Below are positions 1 to 7,872 of a stretch of 54,743 nt of DNA, piece after piece. Position numbers and translations under genes: made by a program. Each line of letters starts with the position of its first letter. Positions within the stretch are counted from its first letter, which is position 1. This DNA comes from Pseudomonadota bacterium (lineage in GTDB: Bacteria; Pseudomonadota; Alphaproteobacteria; Rhizobiales; Xanthobacteraceae): positions 1 to 54,743 of the forward strand of contig JAEWFG010000402.1 of NCBI GenBank assembly GCA_023388935.1, in the 5' to 3' direction. The notes under the pieces were generated by a model. It was given only the letters and a program-made list of their open reading frames with translations. It was not told the DNA's origin and made no database searches.

Positions 1-545
1 GGTTCGGCTTTGGCTACGTCGAATTCTTCCGCAACATGCCGCTGCTGGTGCAGCTGTTCCTGTGGTTCTTCGTGCTGCCGGAGCTGCTGCCGAAGGCCGC
101 CGGCCTGTGGCTGAAGCAATTGCCGAACGCGCCATTCTGGACGGCTGCGATCGGCATCGGCCTGTTCATGTCGGCGCGCGTCGCTGTGCAATTGCAGGCT
201 GGCATCGGTTCGCTGCCGCGCGGGCAGAAGATGGCCGCAACCGCGCTCGGCCTGACCACGGTGCAGAGCTATCGCTACGTGCTGCTGCCGATGGCGTTCC
301 GCATCATCCTGCCGCCGCTGACCTCCGAGTTCCTCAACACCATCAAGAACACTGCGGTCGCCATCACCATCGGCCTGCTCGAGCTGACGGGACAGGCGCG
401 CTCGATGCAGGAATTCTCGTTCCAGGTGTTCGAGGCCTTTACCGCCGCGACGATCCTCTACCTCCTCGTCAACGCCGTCGTCGTGACCGCGATGCGTTTC
501 CTCGAGCGCTACGTCGCGATCCCCGGCTACATCACGGGGAAATAG
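1..545 (+). CDS. Polar amino acid ABC transporter permease (GltJ-type), 5' end outside window
   Basis: Inner-membrane permease of a HAAT-family amino acid importer. The reading frame is open from base 3, so the N-terminus lies before the window; about 180 residues are visible. The visible part has hydrophobic segments and the EAA-type cytoplasmic loop (around bases 222-290, ALGLTTVQSYRYVLLPMAFR), which contacts the ATPase. An internal ATG at 36 is not the true start because the preceding residues (GYVEFFRNMP) are conserved in this family. It ends 4 nt before the next permease, so the two are cotranscribed and probably form a heterodimer. Substrate is inferred as glutamate/aspartate or a similar polar amino acid from overall resemblance; the binding protein is not in the window. 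Confidence 0.9.
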   Translation, partial: FGFGYVEFFRNMPLLVQLFLWFFVLPELLPKAAGLWLKQLPNAPFWTAAIGIGLFMSARVAVQLQAGIGSLPRGQKMAATALGLTTVQSYRYVLLPMAFRIILPPLTSEFLNTIKNTAVAITIGLLELTGQARSMQEFSFQVFEAFTAATILYLLVNAVVVTAMRFLERYVAIPGYITGK

Positions 546-549
546 CGCC

Positions 550-1242
550 ATGCTCGGCAATTTCGATTTCGACGTCATCGTTCGCGCGCTGCCCTATCTG
601 TTCTACGAGGGCATGAGCTTCACGCTGATGCTGACTGCGCTCTCCGCGCTCGGCGGCCTGATCTTCGGTACGGCGATCGCGCTGATGCGGCTCTCGGGCT
701 ACAAGACGCTCGGGCGCATCGCCGGCCTCTATGTCGACTTCATGCGCTCGCTGCCGCTGGTGCTGGTCATCTTCTGGTTCTACTTCCTGGTTCCCTATAT
801 CGGGCAGTGGCTGACCGGCGCCTCGCGCCCGATCACCGTCGGCGCCTTCGCGTCCTCGCTCATCACCTTCATCATGTTCGAGGCGGCGTATTTCTCCGAG
901 ATCATGCGCGCCGGCATCCAGTCGATCTCGCGCGGCCAACCGGCCGCGGCCAGCGCGCTCGGCCTGAGCTACGCCCAGACCATGCGCTACGTCGTGCTGC
1001 CGCAGGCGTTCCGCAACATGCTGCCGGTGCTGCTGACGCAGACCATCGTGCTGTTCCAGGACACCTCGCTGGTCTACGTGCTGTCGATCACCGATTTCCT
1101 TGGCGCCGCCAGCAAGGTCGCACAGCGCGACGGACGTCTGGTCGAGATGTATCTGTTTGCCGCCGTCGTCTACTTCACTATCTCCTGTATCGCGTCGTTC
1201 GGCGTTCGCCGCCTGCAGTCGCGCATCGCCATCCTTCGTTAG
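550..1242 (+). CDS. Polar amino acid ABC transporter permease (GltK-type)
   Basis: Second transmembrane subunit of the amino acid importer, 230 aa, the usual length. Its N-terminus carries the first membrane helix (LMLTALSALGGLIFGTAIAL) and residues about 135-165 hold the EAA loop (ASALGLSYAQTMRYVVLPQAFRN). The C-terminus ends in a further membrane helix. It starts 4 nt after the preceding permease stops, so translation is probably coupled. A 192-nt gap containing a large palindromic repeat separates it from the ATPase gene, unusual inside a transporter operon. Together with the ATPase at 1435 it completes the membrane part of the importer. Confidence 0.92.
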   Translation: MLGNFDFDVIVRALPYLFYEGMSFTLMLTALSALGGLIFGTAIALMRLSGYKTLGRIAGLYVDFMRSLPLVLVIFWFYFLVPYIGQWLTGASRPITVGAFASSLITFIMFEAAYFSEIMRAGIQSISRGQPAAASALGLSYAQTMRYVVLPQAFRNMLPVLLTQTIVLFQDTSLVYVLSITDFLGAASKVAQRDGRLVEMYLFAAVVYFTISCIASFGVRRLQSRIAILR

Positions 1243-1280
1243 GTGGAAACGTGCATCTGAAGTCCGTCAGCGGGCCCCTC

Positions 1281-1405
1281 TTCACCTCTCCCACAGGGAT
1301 AGGTCGGATCGCGTCAGCGATCCGGGTGAGGGGTTTTGCTTTATCGATAGACCCGAACCCCTCACCCGGCGCTTCGCGCCGACCTCTCCCTGTGGGAGAG
1401 GTGAA
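1281..1405. repeat. 125-bp imperfect palindromic repeat inside the transporter operon
   Basis: The left arm begins TTCACCTCTCCCACAGGG and the right arm ends CCCTGTGGGAGAGGTGAA. Inner arms GGGTGAGGGGTT and AACCCCTCACCC flank a short centre near 1345. The element could fold into a long stem-loop in the transcript. It sits between the second permease and the ATPase, so it may tune downstream expression or mRNA stability; that role is inference. Confidence 0.85.
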
Positions 1406-1434
1406 CCGAATCTGCCGCAGGGCTTGAGACACAC

Positions 1435-2166
1435 ATGATCGAGATCAGCCACGTCGATAAATGGTACACCCCGACCTTCCAGGTGCTGACCGATTGCACG
1501 ACCAGCGTCGCCAAGGGCGAGGTGGTGGTGGTTTGCGGGCCCTCCGGCTCGGGCAAGTCGACGCTGATCAAATGCGTCAACGCGCTGGAGCCCTTTCAGA
1601 AGGGCGATATCAGCATCGACGGCATCAAGGTCAACGATCCAAAGACCAATCTGCCAAAACTGCGTTCGCGCGTCGGCATGGTGTTCCAGCACTTCGAGCT
1701 GTTTCCGCACCTCAAGATCATCGACAATCTCTGTCTCGCCCAGGAGAAGGTGCTGGGCCGGGCGCACGACGAGGCGGTGACCAAGGGAATGGCGCTGCTC
1801 GAACGCGTCGGCCTGAAAGAGCATGCGCAGAAATTCCCTGCGCAGCTCTCCGGCGGCCAGCAGCAGCGCGTCGCCATTGCGCGTGCGCTCGCCATGGACC
1901 CCATCGCCATGCTGTTCGACGAACCGACCTCGGCGCTCGATCCTGAAATGATCAGCGAAGTGCTCGACGTCATGGTCGACCTCGCCCGCGACGGCATGAC
2001 CATGATGGTCGTGACCCACGAGATGGGCTTTGCCCGCAAGGTCGCCAACCGCGTGATCTTCATGGACCGCGGCGAGATCGTCGAGGACGCCCCGAAGGAC
2101 GATTTCTTCGGCAAGCCCCGCAGCGACCGCGCGCAGAAGTTCTTGTCGAAGATTCTGTCCCACTAA
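1435..2166 (+). CDS. Polar amino acid ABC transporter ATP-binding protein (GltL-type)
   Basis: Cytoplasmic ATPase, 243 aa, powering the importer encoded just upstream. Walker A is GPSGSGKST (residues about 35-43), the Q-loop lies in MVFQHFELFPH, the signature is LSGGQQQR, Walker B with catalytic Glu is MLFDEPTSALD, and the switch His is in VVTHEMGF. Sequence and length match GlnQ/GltL ATPases of the polar amino acid family. The ATG at 1435 is the first in frame and fits the conserved N-terminus (MIEISHVDKWY). It is separated from the permease genes by a 125-bp palindrome, but same strand and family leave little doubt it serves them. Confidence 0.95.
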   Translation: MIEISHVDKWYTPTFQVLTDCTTSVAKGEVVVVCGPSGSGKSTLIKCVNALEPFQKGDISIDGIKVNDPKTNLPKLRSRVGMVFQHFELFPHLKIIDNLCLAQEKVLGRAHDEAVTKGMALLERVGLKEHAQKFPAQLSGGQQQRVAIARALAMDPIAMLFDEPTSALDPEMISEVLDVMVDLARDGMTMMVVTHEMGFARKVANRVIFMDRGEIVEDAPKDDFFGKPRSDRAQKFLSKILSH

Positions 2167-2172
2167 CTCCAT

Positions 2173-2275
2173 CGTCATTCCGGGATGCGCCGATGGCGCA
2201 GGCCCGGAATCCATAACCACTAGCCGGGGTTATGGATTCCGGGCTCATTCGCTGCGCGAATGCCCCGGAATGACG
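2173..2275. repeat. Palindromic repeat after the ABC transporter operon
   Basis: An approximately 103-bp inverted repeat: outer arms CGTCATTCCGG and CCGGAATGACG, inner arms CCCGGAATCCATAACC and GGTTATGGATTCCGGG around a short loop at about 2219-2225. It lies 7 nt after the ATPase stop codon and could act as a transcript-stabilising or terminating structure. This type of element is common between genes in Bradyrhizobium. Confidence 0.85.
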
Positions 2276-2350
2276 AATCGAGGGGTGATCGGCGCCCCTG
2301 ATTAGCGTATAAGCGCGCGAAATTCCCCCTTTCCTGCCAGGAGACCTGCC

Positions 2351-3211
2351 TTGGACTCGATCGCCTACGTCAACGGCTCATTCGTCCCGCTCTCGGACGC
2401 CAAAGTCTCGATCCTCGATCGCGGCTTTCTGTTTGCCGACGGCATCTACGAGGTCTCGGCGGTGCTCGACGGCAAGCTGGTCGACAATGCCTCGCATCTG
2501 GCGCGGCTGGAGCGCTCGGTTGGCGAGATCAAGCTGAAGCTGCCGGAGACGGTCGAGCGCATCACCGAGCTGCAGAAGGAGCTCGTTGCGCGCAACAAGG
2601 TTGCGAACGGCCTCGTCTATCTCCAGGTCACGCGCGGCGCCGACAAGGGCCGCGACTTCGCGTTCCCCAAGGGCGACGTCAAGGCGAGCCTGGTGATGTT
2701 CACCTCCGAGAAGGACATCATCAACGTCGCCTCGGCCAAGACCGGCATCAATGTCATCACGGTGCCCGACATCCGCTGGGAGCGGCGCGACATCAAGAGC
2801 GTGGCGCTGCTGGCGCAGGTGCTGGCGAAGCAGGCCGCGGCCGAAGCCGGCGCGGGCGAAGCCTGGATGCTGGAAGACGGGTACGTCACCGAAGGCGGCT
2901 CATCCTCGGCGTTCATTCTGACGCAGGACGACGTCATCGTGACGCGGAAAAACTCCAACGCGATCCTGCCGGGCTGCACCCGCAAGGCCGTGGTGGCGCT
3001 CGCCGAAGAACGCCAGCTCCGCGTCGAGGAGCGCTCCTTCACGGTGGAAGAGGCGCTTGCCGCGAAGGAAGCTTTTGCGACTTCGGCTTCATTGTTCGTC
3101 CAGCCCGTGGTCGCGGTCGACGGCAAGAAGATCGGCGACGGCAAACCCGGTCCGATGGCGACGCGGTTGCGCGAGATCTACGTGGAGTTCGCCAAGGCGA
3201 CCGCGGTTTGA
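2351..3211 (+). CDS. dat: D-amino acid transaminase (class IV PLP aminotransferase)
   Basis: Cytosolic PLP enzyme, 286 aa, interconverting D-amino acids and 2-oxo acids (D-alanine + 2-oxoglutarate type), supplying D-glutamate or degrading D-amino acids. The N-terminus (YVNGSFVPLSDAKVSILDRGFLFADGIYEV) is typical of D-AAT rather than branched-chain transaminase. The catalytic Lys is K149 in RRDIKSVALL, and the phosphate-binding region VTEGGSSSAF follows at about 183. The start is TTG at 2351, supported by AGGAG at 2339-2343 with 7-nt spacing. It is a stand-alone gene between two palindromic repeats. Aminodeoxychorismate lyase is the other class IV possibility but fits less well. Confidence 0.88.
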   Translation: MDSIAYVNGSFVPLSDAKVSILDRGFLFADGIYEVSAVLDGKLVDNASHLARLERSVGEIKLKLPETVERITELQKELVARNKVANGLVYLQVTRGADKGRDFAFPKGDVKASLVMFTSEKDIINVASAKTGINVITVPDIRWERRDIKSVALLAQVLAKQAAAEAGAGEAWMLEDGYVTEGGSSSAFILTQDDVIVTRKNSNAILPGCTRKAVVALAEERQLRVEERSFTVEEALAAKEAFATSASLFVQPVVAVDGKKIGDGKPGPMATRLREIYVEFAKATAV

Positions 3212-3261
3212 GCGGCACACTTCACCGTCATTCGACGACGACACTGCCGCCACACACTCCA

Positions 3262-3348
3262 CCGTCATCGCCCGGCTTGACCGGGCGATCCAGTATTCCA
3301 GAGACGGTTGTTGTTGAATCAAGGGGCCGCGGCGTACTGGATGCCCCT
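3262..3348. repeat. Palindromic intergenic repeat
   Basis: Inverted repeat with arms GGGCGATCCAGTA and TACTGGATGCCC, plus a nested CCCGG/CCGGG stem at its left end. It sits between the convergent D-AAT and AhpD-like genes and may end transcription from either side. It belongs to the class of elements beginning CGTCATNGCCCGG; a shorter relative is at 28791-28824. Confidence 0.75.
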
Positions 3349-3396
3349 TCGGTTCATCACGACGCAAACGCGTCCTCTCACGTAGCTAATCACCTC

Positions 3397-3858
3397 TCAC
3401 GCCGCCGACGCCTTCACCTTGACCGGATGAACCGCGCGGAACGCGATCGCGATTCTATTCCAGGCGTTGATGGCACCGATCAGCATGGTCAGGTTCACCG
3501 TCTCCGCGTCGGAGAACTGCGCGCGGACCTGCTCGTAGATCTCGTCGGGAGTGCGCGTCTCGGAGATCAGCGTCACCGACTCGGTCCAGGCTAGGGCCGC
3601 GCGCTCGCGGTCGGTGTAGAGCGGAGATTCACGCCAGGCATTGAGCAGATAGATGCGTTGCTCGGTCTCGCCGCGCTTGCGGGCGTCCTCGGTGTGCATG
3701 TTGATGCAGAAAGCGCAGCCATTGATCTGCGATGCCCGGATCTTGACCAGTTCGATCAGCGATTTCTCTAGTCCCGTGGACTGGATCTGCTCCTCCAGCG
3801 CCATCAGCGCCTTCATCGTGTCGGGGGCGGCCTGGTAGAAGTTCATGCGGGGTCTCAT
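3397..3858 (-). CDS. AhpD-like carboxymuconolactone decarboxylase-family protein
   Basis: A 153-aa all-helical protein of the AhpD/CMD family. The active-site motif is visible as C48-x2-C51-x3-H55 in GCAFCINMH, the signature of the alkylhydroperoxidase branch, which reduces peroxides or electrophiles through a CxxC pair. A GGAG box 7 nt upstream supports the ATG at 3858. It lies 30 nt downstream of the MFS efflux gene, so it is probably the last gene of the efflux operon and may belong to the same stress response. The actual electron donor and substrate cannot be read from sequence. Confidence 0.85.
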   Translation of the reverse strand: MRPRMNFYQAAPDTMKALMALEEQIQSTGLEKSLIELVKIRASQINGCAFCINMHTEDARKRGETEQRIYLLNAWRESPLYTDRERAALAWTESVTLISETRTPDEIYEQVRAQFSDAETVNLTMLIGAINAWNRIAIAFRAVHPVKVKASAA

Positions 3859-3888
3859 GATCGTTCTCCTTACTTTCTTGGGTTGATC

Positions 3889-5505
3889 TCAGTGGGCTCC
3901 GCCGGCCGAGACCTGGCCGGGCTTCTTCAGGAAGAGAGCGGCGATCAGGGCCACGATCAGGGCCATGCCGAGCAGGTAGAAGGTGTCGCTGAAGGCGAGG
4001 ATATAGGCCTGCTTCTGCACGATATGGCCGATCGCGACATAAGCGCGATGCGTCGCATCCGCACGGTCGAGGACGCCGTGATTGATGAAGTACTGCGTGA
4101 GCTGTTCCAGCCGTGTCCGCGTCGCCTGCTCGAACACTGAAACCGACTGCATCAGCACGTTGGAATGATACTGCTCGCGCTTCGTCAGTAGCGTCTGCAG
4201 CGCGGCGATTCCGATGGCGCCGCCGAGGTTGCGCATCATGTTGAACAGGGCCGATGCGGAGCCGGCGTTCTCCGCCTCGATGCCCGCCGTTGCGACCGCC
4301 GACAACGGCGCAAACGCCAGCGCTTGGCCGACGGCGCGCACGACGTTGGGCCAGAACAGCTGGTCGGAGGCATACTCATTGGTCATATAGATGTTCATGA
4401 AGTTGGAAGCCGCGAACAGGGCAAAGCCGAGGCCGATCACGATGCGGGGGTCGAAGCGCTTCATCAGGCGCGGTACCAGCGGGATCAGCAGGAGTTGCGG
4501 CAGGCCGGTCCAGGCCAGCACCATGCCGATCTGCTCGGAATTGTAGCCCTGGATGCGGGAGAGATAGACCGGCAGAATGTAGACCGATCCGTACAGGGCG
4601 ACGCCCATCAGGAAGTTCGCGAGCACGCCGAAGCCGAAATTGCGGCGGAAGAGGAGGCGCAGGTTGAGTAGCGGCTTCTTCGCCGTCAGCTCGATCGCAA
4701 TGAACAACGCCAGCGCGACTGCAGCAATCACGGCAAGGCGCACGATGAAGGGCGAGCCGAACCAGTCGTCCTTGTTGCCTTCCTCGAGCACGGTCTGCAG
4801 TGCCGAGAGGCCGATCGCCATGGTGATGATCCCCGGCCAGTCGCCTTCGCGCAGCAGTGCCAGGTTCATCGGCTTGGCTTCGAGCGAGAAAAACAGCATC
4901 GCGATCATGATCGCGCCGGGTACAACGTTGACATAGAAGATGTATTGCCAGCCGTAATTCTCGGTGAGATAGCCGCCGATGGTCGGACCAATCGCCGGCG
5001 CGAAGGTCGCGGAGATCGCGAACATGGCGAGGCCAATCGTCTGCCTCGCCTTCGGCAAGAGCGTGATGATCAGCGTGAAGGCCATCGGGATCAGCACGCC
5101 GCCGGTAAAGCCCTGGACGGCGCGGAGCGCGATCATCTGCGGCAAGTCGTGCGCTAGGGCACAGGCCGCCGAGAACACCAGGAACAGGACGGCGTTGGTG
5201 AGGAGGTAGATGCGGACCGAGAACACCCGCGCGAGCCATCCCGAGAGTGGGATCACCACGATCTCCGCGATCAGATAGGAGGTCGAGATCCAGCCGCCGT
5301 CGTCGATGCCGGCGCCGATCGCGCCCTGGATGTCGGCGAGCGAGGCATTGACGATCTGGATGTTCAGCACCGCCATGAAGGCGCCGAGCGTGGCGCCTAT
5401 CACGGCGATCCAAGTCTTGGCCGACACGGCCGGCGAAGCAGGTGCCGCGGGGGCAGGAATGTTCGTGGCGGATGCGGCGTTGAGGGCGGGCTGGAGCGTG
5501 CTCAT
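3889..5505 (-). CDS. DHA2-family (EmrB/QacA-type) MFS drug efflux permease
   Basis: Inner-membrane proton-driven efflux protein, 538 aa, with about 14 predicted hydrophobic segments, the DHA2 layout. Family motifs include GWISTSYLIAEIVVIPLSGWLARVF near residues 70-95 and the antiporter motif region GPTIGGYLTENYGWQYIFYVN near 170-190. An N-terminal Ala/Pro-rich stretch precedes the first helix. GAGG 5 nt before the ATG supports the start. The membrane fusion protein gene lies upstream on the same strand, so the pair would form an EmrAB-like tripartite pump with an outer membrane channel encoded elsewhere. Two GATAATC boxes lie just upstream. Confidence 0.93.
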   Translation of the reverse strand: MSTLQPALNAASATNIPAPAAPASPAVSAKTWIAVIGATLGAFMAVLNIQIVNASLADIQGAIGAGIDDGGWISTSYLIAEIVVIPLSGWLARVFSVRIYLLTNAVLFLVFSAACALAHDLPQMIALRAVQGFTGGVLIPMAFTLIITLLPKARQTIGLAMFAISATFAPAIGPTIGGYLTENYGWQYIFYVNVVPGAIMIAMLFFSLEAKPMNLALLREGDWPGIITMAIGLSALQTVLEEGNKDDWFGSPFIVRLAVIAAVALALFIAIELTAKKPLLNLRLLFRRNFGFGVLANFLMGVALYGSVYILPVYLSRIQGYNSEQIGMVLAWTGLPQLLLIPLVPRLMKRFDPRIVIGLGFALFAASNFMNIYMTNEYASDQLFWPNVVRAVGQALAFAPLSAVATAGIEAENAGSASALFNMMRNLGGAIGIAALQTLLTKREQYHSNVLMQSVSVFEQATRTRLEQLTQYFINHGVLDRADATHRAYVAIGHIVQKQAYILAFSDTFYLLGMALIVALIAALFLKKPGQVSAGGAH

Positions 5506-5555
5506 GGAAGCCTCGTCTCGGTTACGGAGACAGGATGCATTAGGCGGATGGTTTC

Positions 5556-5604
5556 GATAATCGAGGAAGTTTTGGAAGGATCGTCCGGCAAGACTTGATA
5601 ATCC
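5556..5604. promoter_or_regulatory. Two GATAATC boxes upstream of the MFS efflux gene
   Basis: GATAATC occurs at 5556-5562 and again at 5597-5603, 41 bp apart, in the 117-nt gap between the fusion-protein gene and the MFS gene. The same heptamer occurs twice in the divergent LysR promoter region at 6856 and 6897. The shared word suggests binding sites for the neighbouring LysR regulator; this is inference. Confidence 0.45.
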
Positions 5605-5622
5605 TGCCGGCCCTTCCCGGCC

Positions 5623-6774
5623 TCAGCCGCCGTCCGGGCGGGACGTGTCGGCGGCGAGGCGCTTGGCCGTCTCGCGCTCAGCCAGCACGGTAGCCTTGGT
5701 GTCGACGGTCGGCACCGCGGACATGCCGGGCCGCAGCAGGCCGGTCAGGCTGTGGTCGTCGAGCACGATCTTCACCGGCACGCGCTGCACGATCTTGGTG
5801 AAATTGCCGGTGGCGTTGTCAGGCGGCAGCAGCGCGAATTCGAGCCCGCTCGCCGGCGACAGGCTGTCGACATGGCCGCGCAGGTTCTGGTTGCGGAAGC
5901 TGTCGACGCGCAGCTCGACCGGCTGGCCGGCGCGCACATGGGTCAGCTGCGTCTCCTTAAAATTCGCGACCACATAGACCGCATCGAGCGGCACCACCGC
6001 CATCAGCTGCGTGCCCGCCTGCACGAACTGGCCGACGCGCAGCGAGCGGGCGCCGACCGTGCCGTCGACCGGCGCGGTGATCTCGGTATAGGACAAGTTC
6101 AGTGCTGCCTGCTGCGCGACCGCGCGGGCGCGTTCGAGCTGGGCTGTGGCCTGGGCGCGTTGGGTGGTGAGCACATCGACCTTGCGCTGCGCGGCCACGA
6201 GACCTGACTTGGCATGCTGTAATTGCGCGTTGCTCGCGCGTAGCGCCGCATCGGTCTGCTGCGCACGCTGGATCGTGCCGGAGCCCGACTTCATCAGGTC
6301 GTCGTAGCGGGCGCGTTCCTCCTGCGCGAATTTCAGATTTGCGTCTGCAGCAGTGACATCGGCGGTGCTCTGCTCGATGATCGGCTGCTGCAGTTCGAGT
6401 TGGGCATCGATGTTACGCACCGAGGCTTCGCCGGCGGCGACGTCGGCGCGGGCCTGGTCGAGCGCCGCCTTGAAGTCGCGGTCGTCGATCTTCGCCAGCG
6501 TCTGACCCGCCCGAACCTTCTCGTTGTCGCCGACCAGCACCTTCGCGATGTAGCCCGAGACCTTCGGCGCGATGATCGTGGAGTCGGCCTTCACATAGGC
6601 GTCGTCGGTGGATTCGAGATAGCGGCCGGTCTTCAGGTAGTCGTAGCCGTAGTCCCCGGCTACGGCGACGCCGAGCGCCAACGCCAGGCCGATGGCCGCA
6701 CGCTTGATTGCCTGGCGGGACGGGAGGAGGCTGATTTTCTTATTTGTTTCAGTAACATAAGAAGCGTTCGACAT
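5623..6774 (-). CDS. HlyD/EmrA-family membrane fusion protein of efflux pump
   Basis: Periplasmic adaptor, 383 aa from the chosen start. A short cytoplasmic tail is followed by one membrane anchor (AAIGLALALGVAVAGDYGYDYL), then the lipoyl half-motif (STDDAYVKADSTIIAPKVSGYIAKVLVGDNEKVRAGQ), a long alpha-helical hairpin rich in Ala/Gln/Arg, the second lipoyl half (ITAPVDGTVGARSLRVGQFV) and a beta-barrel domain. The start is the ATG at 6774 because GGAGG (6781-6785 on the complement) lies 6 nt upstream; the open frame to 7104 runs into the divergent LysR gene and is not coding. It joins the MFS pump downstream and is divergent from the LysR gene. Confidence 0.92.
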   Translation of the reverse strand: MSNASYVTETNKKISLLPSRQAIKRAAIGLALALGVAVAGDYGYDYLKTGRYLESTDDAYVKADSTIIAPKVSGYIAKVLVGDNEKVRAGQTLAKIDDRDFKAALDQARADVAAGEASVRNIDAQLELQQPIIEQSTADVTAADANLKFAQEERARYDDLMKSGSGTIQRAQQTDAALRASNAQLQHAKSGLVAAQRKVDVLTTQRAQATAQLERARAVAQQAALNLSYTEITAPVDGTVGARSLRVGQFVQAGTQLMAVVPLDAVYVVANFKETQLTHVRAGQPVELRVDSFRNQNLRGHVDSLSPASGLEFALLPPDNATGNFTKIVQRVPVKIVLDDHSLTGLLRPGMSAVPTVDTKATVLAERETAKRLAADTSRPDGG

Positions 6775-6855
6775 GGGCATCCTCCGAAATCCTTGGCGCC
6801 CCGTTTCGTGCGGTACGCTGTTGATGTCCGCAAGATGTGTTGTCCCGGACGTTGT

Positions 6856-6903
6856 GATAATCCCGGATTTGCCGGAAGCATTATCCAGCATTGGCGGATA
6901 ATC
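6856..6903. promoter_or_regulatory. Candidate LysR operator: ATTATCC-N9-GGATAAT plus upstream GATAATCC
   Basis: A perfect 7-bp inverted repeat, ATTATCC (6880-6886) and GGATAAT (6896-6902) with 9 nt between, lies 14 nt before the LysR start. A further half site, GATAATCC, is at 6856-6863. The region is the 142-nt divergent promoter between the fusion-protein gene and lysR. LysR-type regulators classically bind interrupted dyads of about this spacing in divergent promoters. Confidence 0.6.
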
Positions 6904-6916
6904 GGAGCCTTGAGCC

Positions 6917-7825
6917 ATGGATCGCTTCACCAGCCTCACCGCCTTCGTCCGCGTGGTCGAAAACGGCGGCTTTTCCGCCGCCGCCCGCCGCCTCAACATG
7001 TCGACGACCATGGTGAGCAACCACGTCCAAGCGCTGGAAGACCGGCTGGGCGTCCGGCTGCTCAACCGCACCACGCGCAAAGTGAGCCTCACCGAGATCG
7101 GCAAGGCCTATTACGACCGCTCGACCCAGATCCTCGCCGATCTCGAGCAGGCCGACGACATCGCCGGTGCGCTGCAGTCGACGCCGCGCGGCACGCTGCG
7201 CATCCACACTGCCACCCACATGGTGCCGTTCGTCGCGCCCGTGATGGCGGAATTCCTCGCGACCTATCCCGAGGTCAAGGTCGATTTGCGCATGGGCGAG
7301 ACCAATGTCGACCTGATCGAGGAGGGGTTTGATCTCGCGTTGCGCATGATCGCGCCGCCGGACTCGAGCCTGATCGTGCGAAGCCTTGCGACCTGGCGGC
7401 ACGTGCTGTGCTGCTCGCACGCCTATATCGAGGCGCATGGGCGTGTGCAGACGCTCGAGGAGCTTGCCGAGCACAATTGTGTGCGCCACATCAACTACCC
7501 ATTCGACGAGTGGCGCTTCTTCGATCGCAAGGGCACGCCGGCCTCGGTGCGCGTGTCGGGCAATCTGATCACCAACAGCGGCGAAGCCCTGCGCGCGGCG
7601 GCATTGCAGGGCGCAGGCGTTAGTTTGGCGGCCGGATTTCTGGTTGGCGACGACCTCGACGCCGGGCGGCTGGTGCGCCTCCTGCCGGAATACCGGCCGG
7701 TCGAAATGTCGATGAACGCGGTCTATCCGCATCGCCACCATTTGTCCGCGAAGGTGAGAACCTTCATCGACATGCTCGTGCACCACAGCGCGGAACAGCA
7801 GAAGCTGATCAATCCCTATGCCTGA
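6917..7825 (+). CDS. LysR-family transcriptional regulator, divergent from efflux genes
   Basis: DNA-binding regulator, 302 aa. The winged helix-turn-helix covers residues 1-60 (MDRFTSLTAFVRVVENGGFSAAARRLNMS... TRKVSLTEIG), followed by the periplasmic-binding-like effector domain. It resembles the DsdC/AaeR-like subgroup in which EmrAB-type pumps are controlled. It is divergent from the fusion-protein gene across a 142-nt region containing the ATTATCC/GGATAAT dyad, so it most likely autoregulates and activates the pump genes when it senses a toxic small molecule. The effector is unknown. Confidence 0.93.
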   Translation: MDRFTSLTAFVRVVENGGFSAAARRLNMSTTMVSNHVQALEDRLGVRLLNRTTRKVSLTEIGKAYYDRSTQILADLEQADDIAGALQSTPRGTLRIHTATHMVPFVAPVMAEFLATYPEVKVDLRMGETNVDLIEEGFDLALRMIAPPDSSLIVRSLATWRHVLCCSHAYIEAHGRVQTLEELAEHNCVRHINYPFDEWRFFDRKGTPASVRVSGNLITNSGEALRAAALQGAGVSLAAGFLVGDDLDAGRLVRLLPEYRPVEMSMNAVYPHRHHLSAKVRTFIDMLVHHSAEQQKLINPYA

Positions 7826-7872
7826 GTGACGCGGCGTCGGCCGACCGAACGCTGTCTCCTGGGCCATGCGTG

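Noticed and set aside
3889..7825. Possible horizontally acquired efflux island
   Set aside because: Codon use and GC are like the neighbours; no insertion sequence, tRNA or direct repeat borders it.
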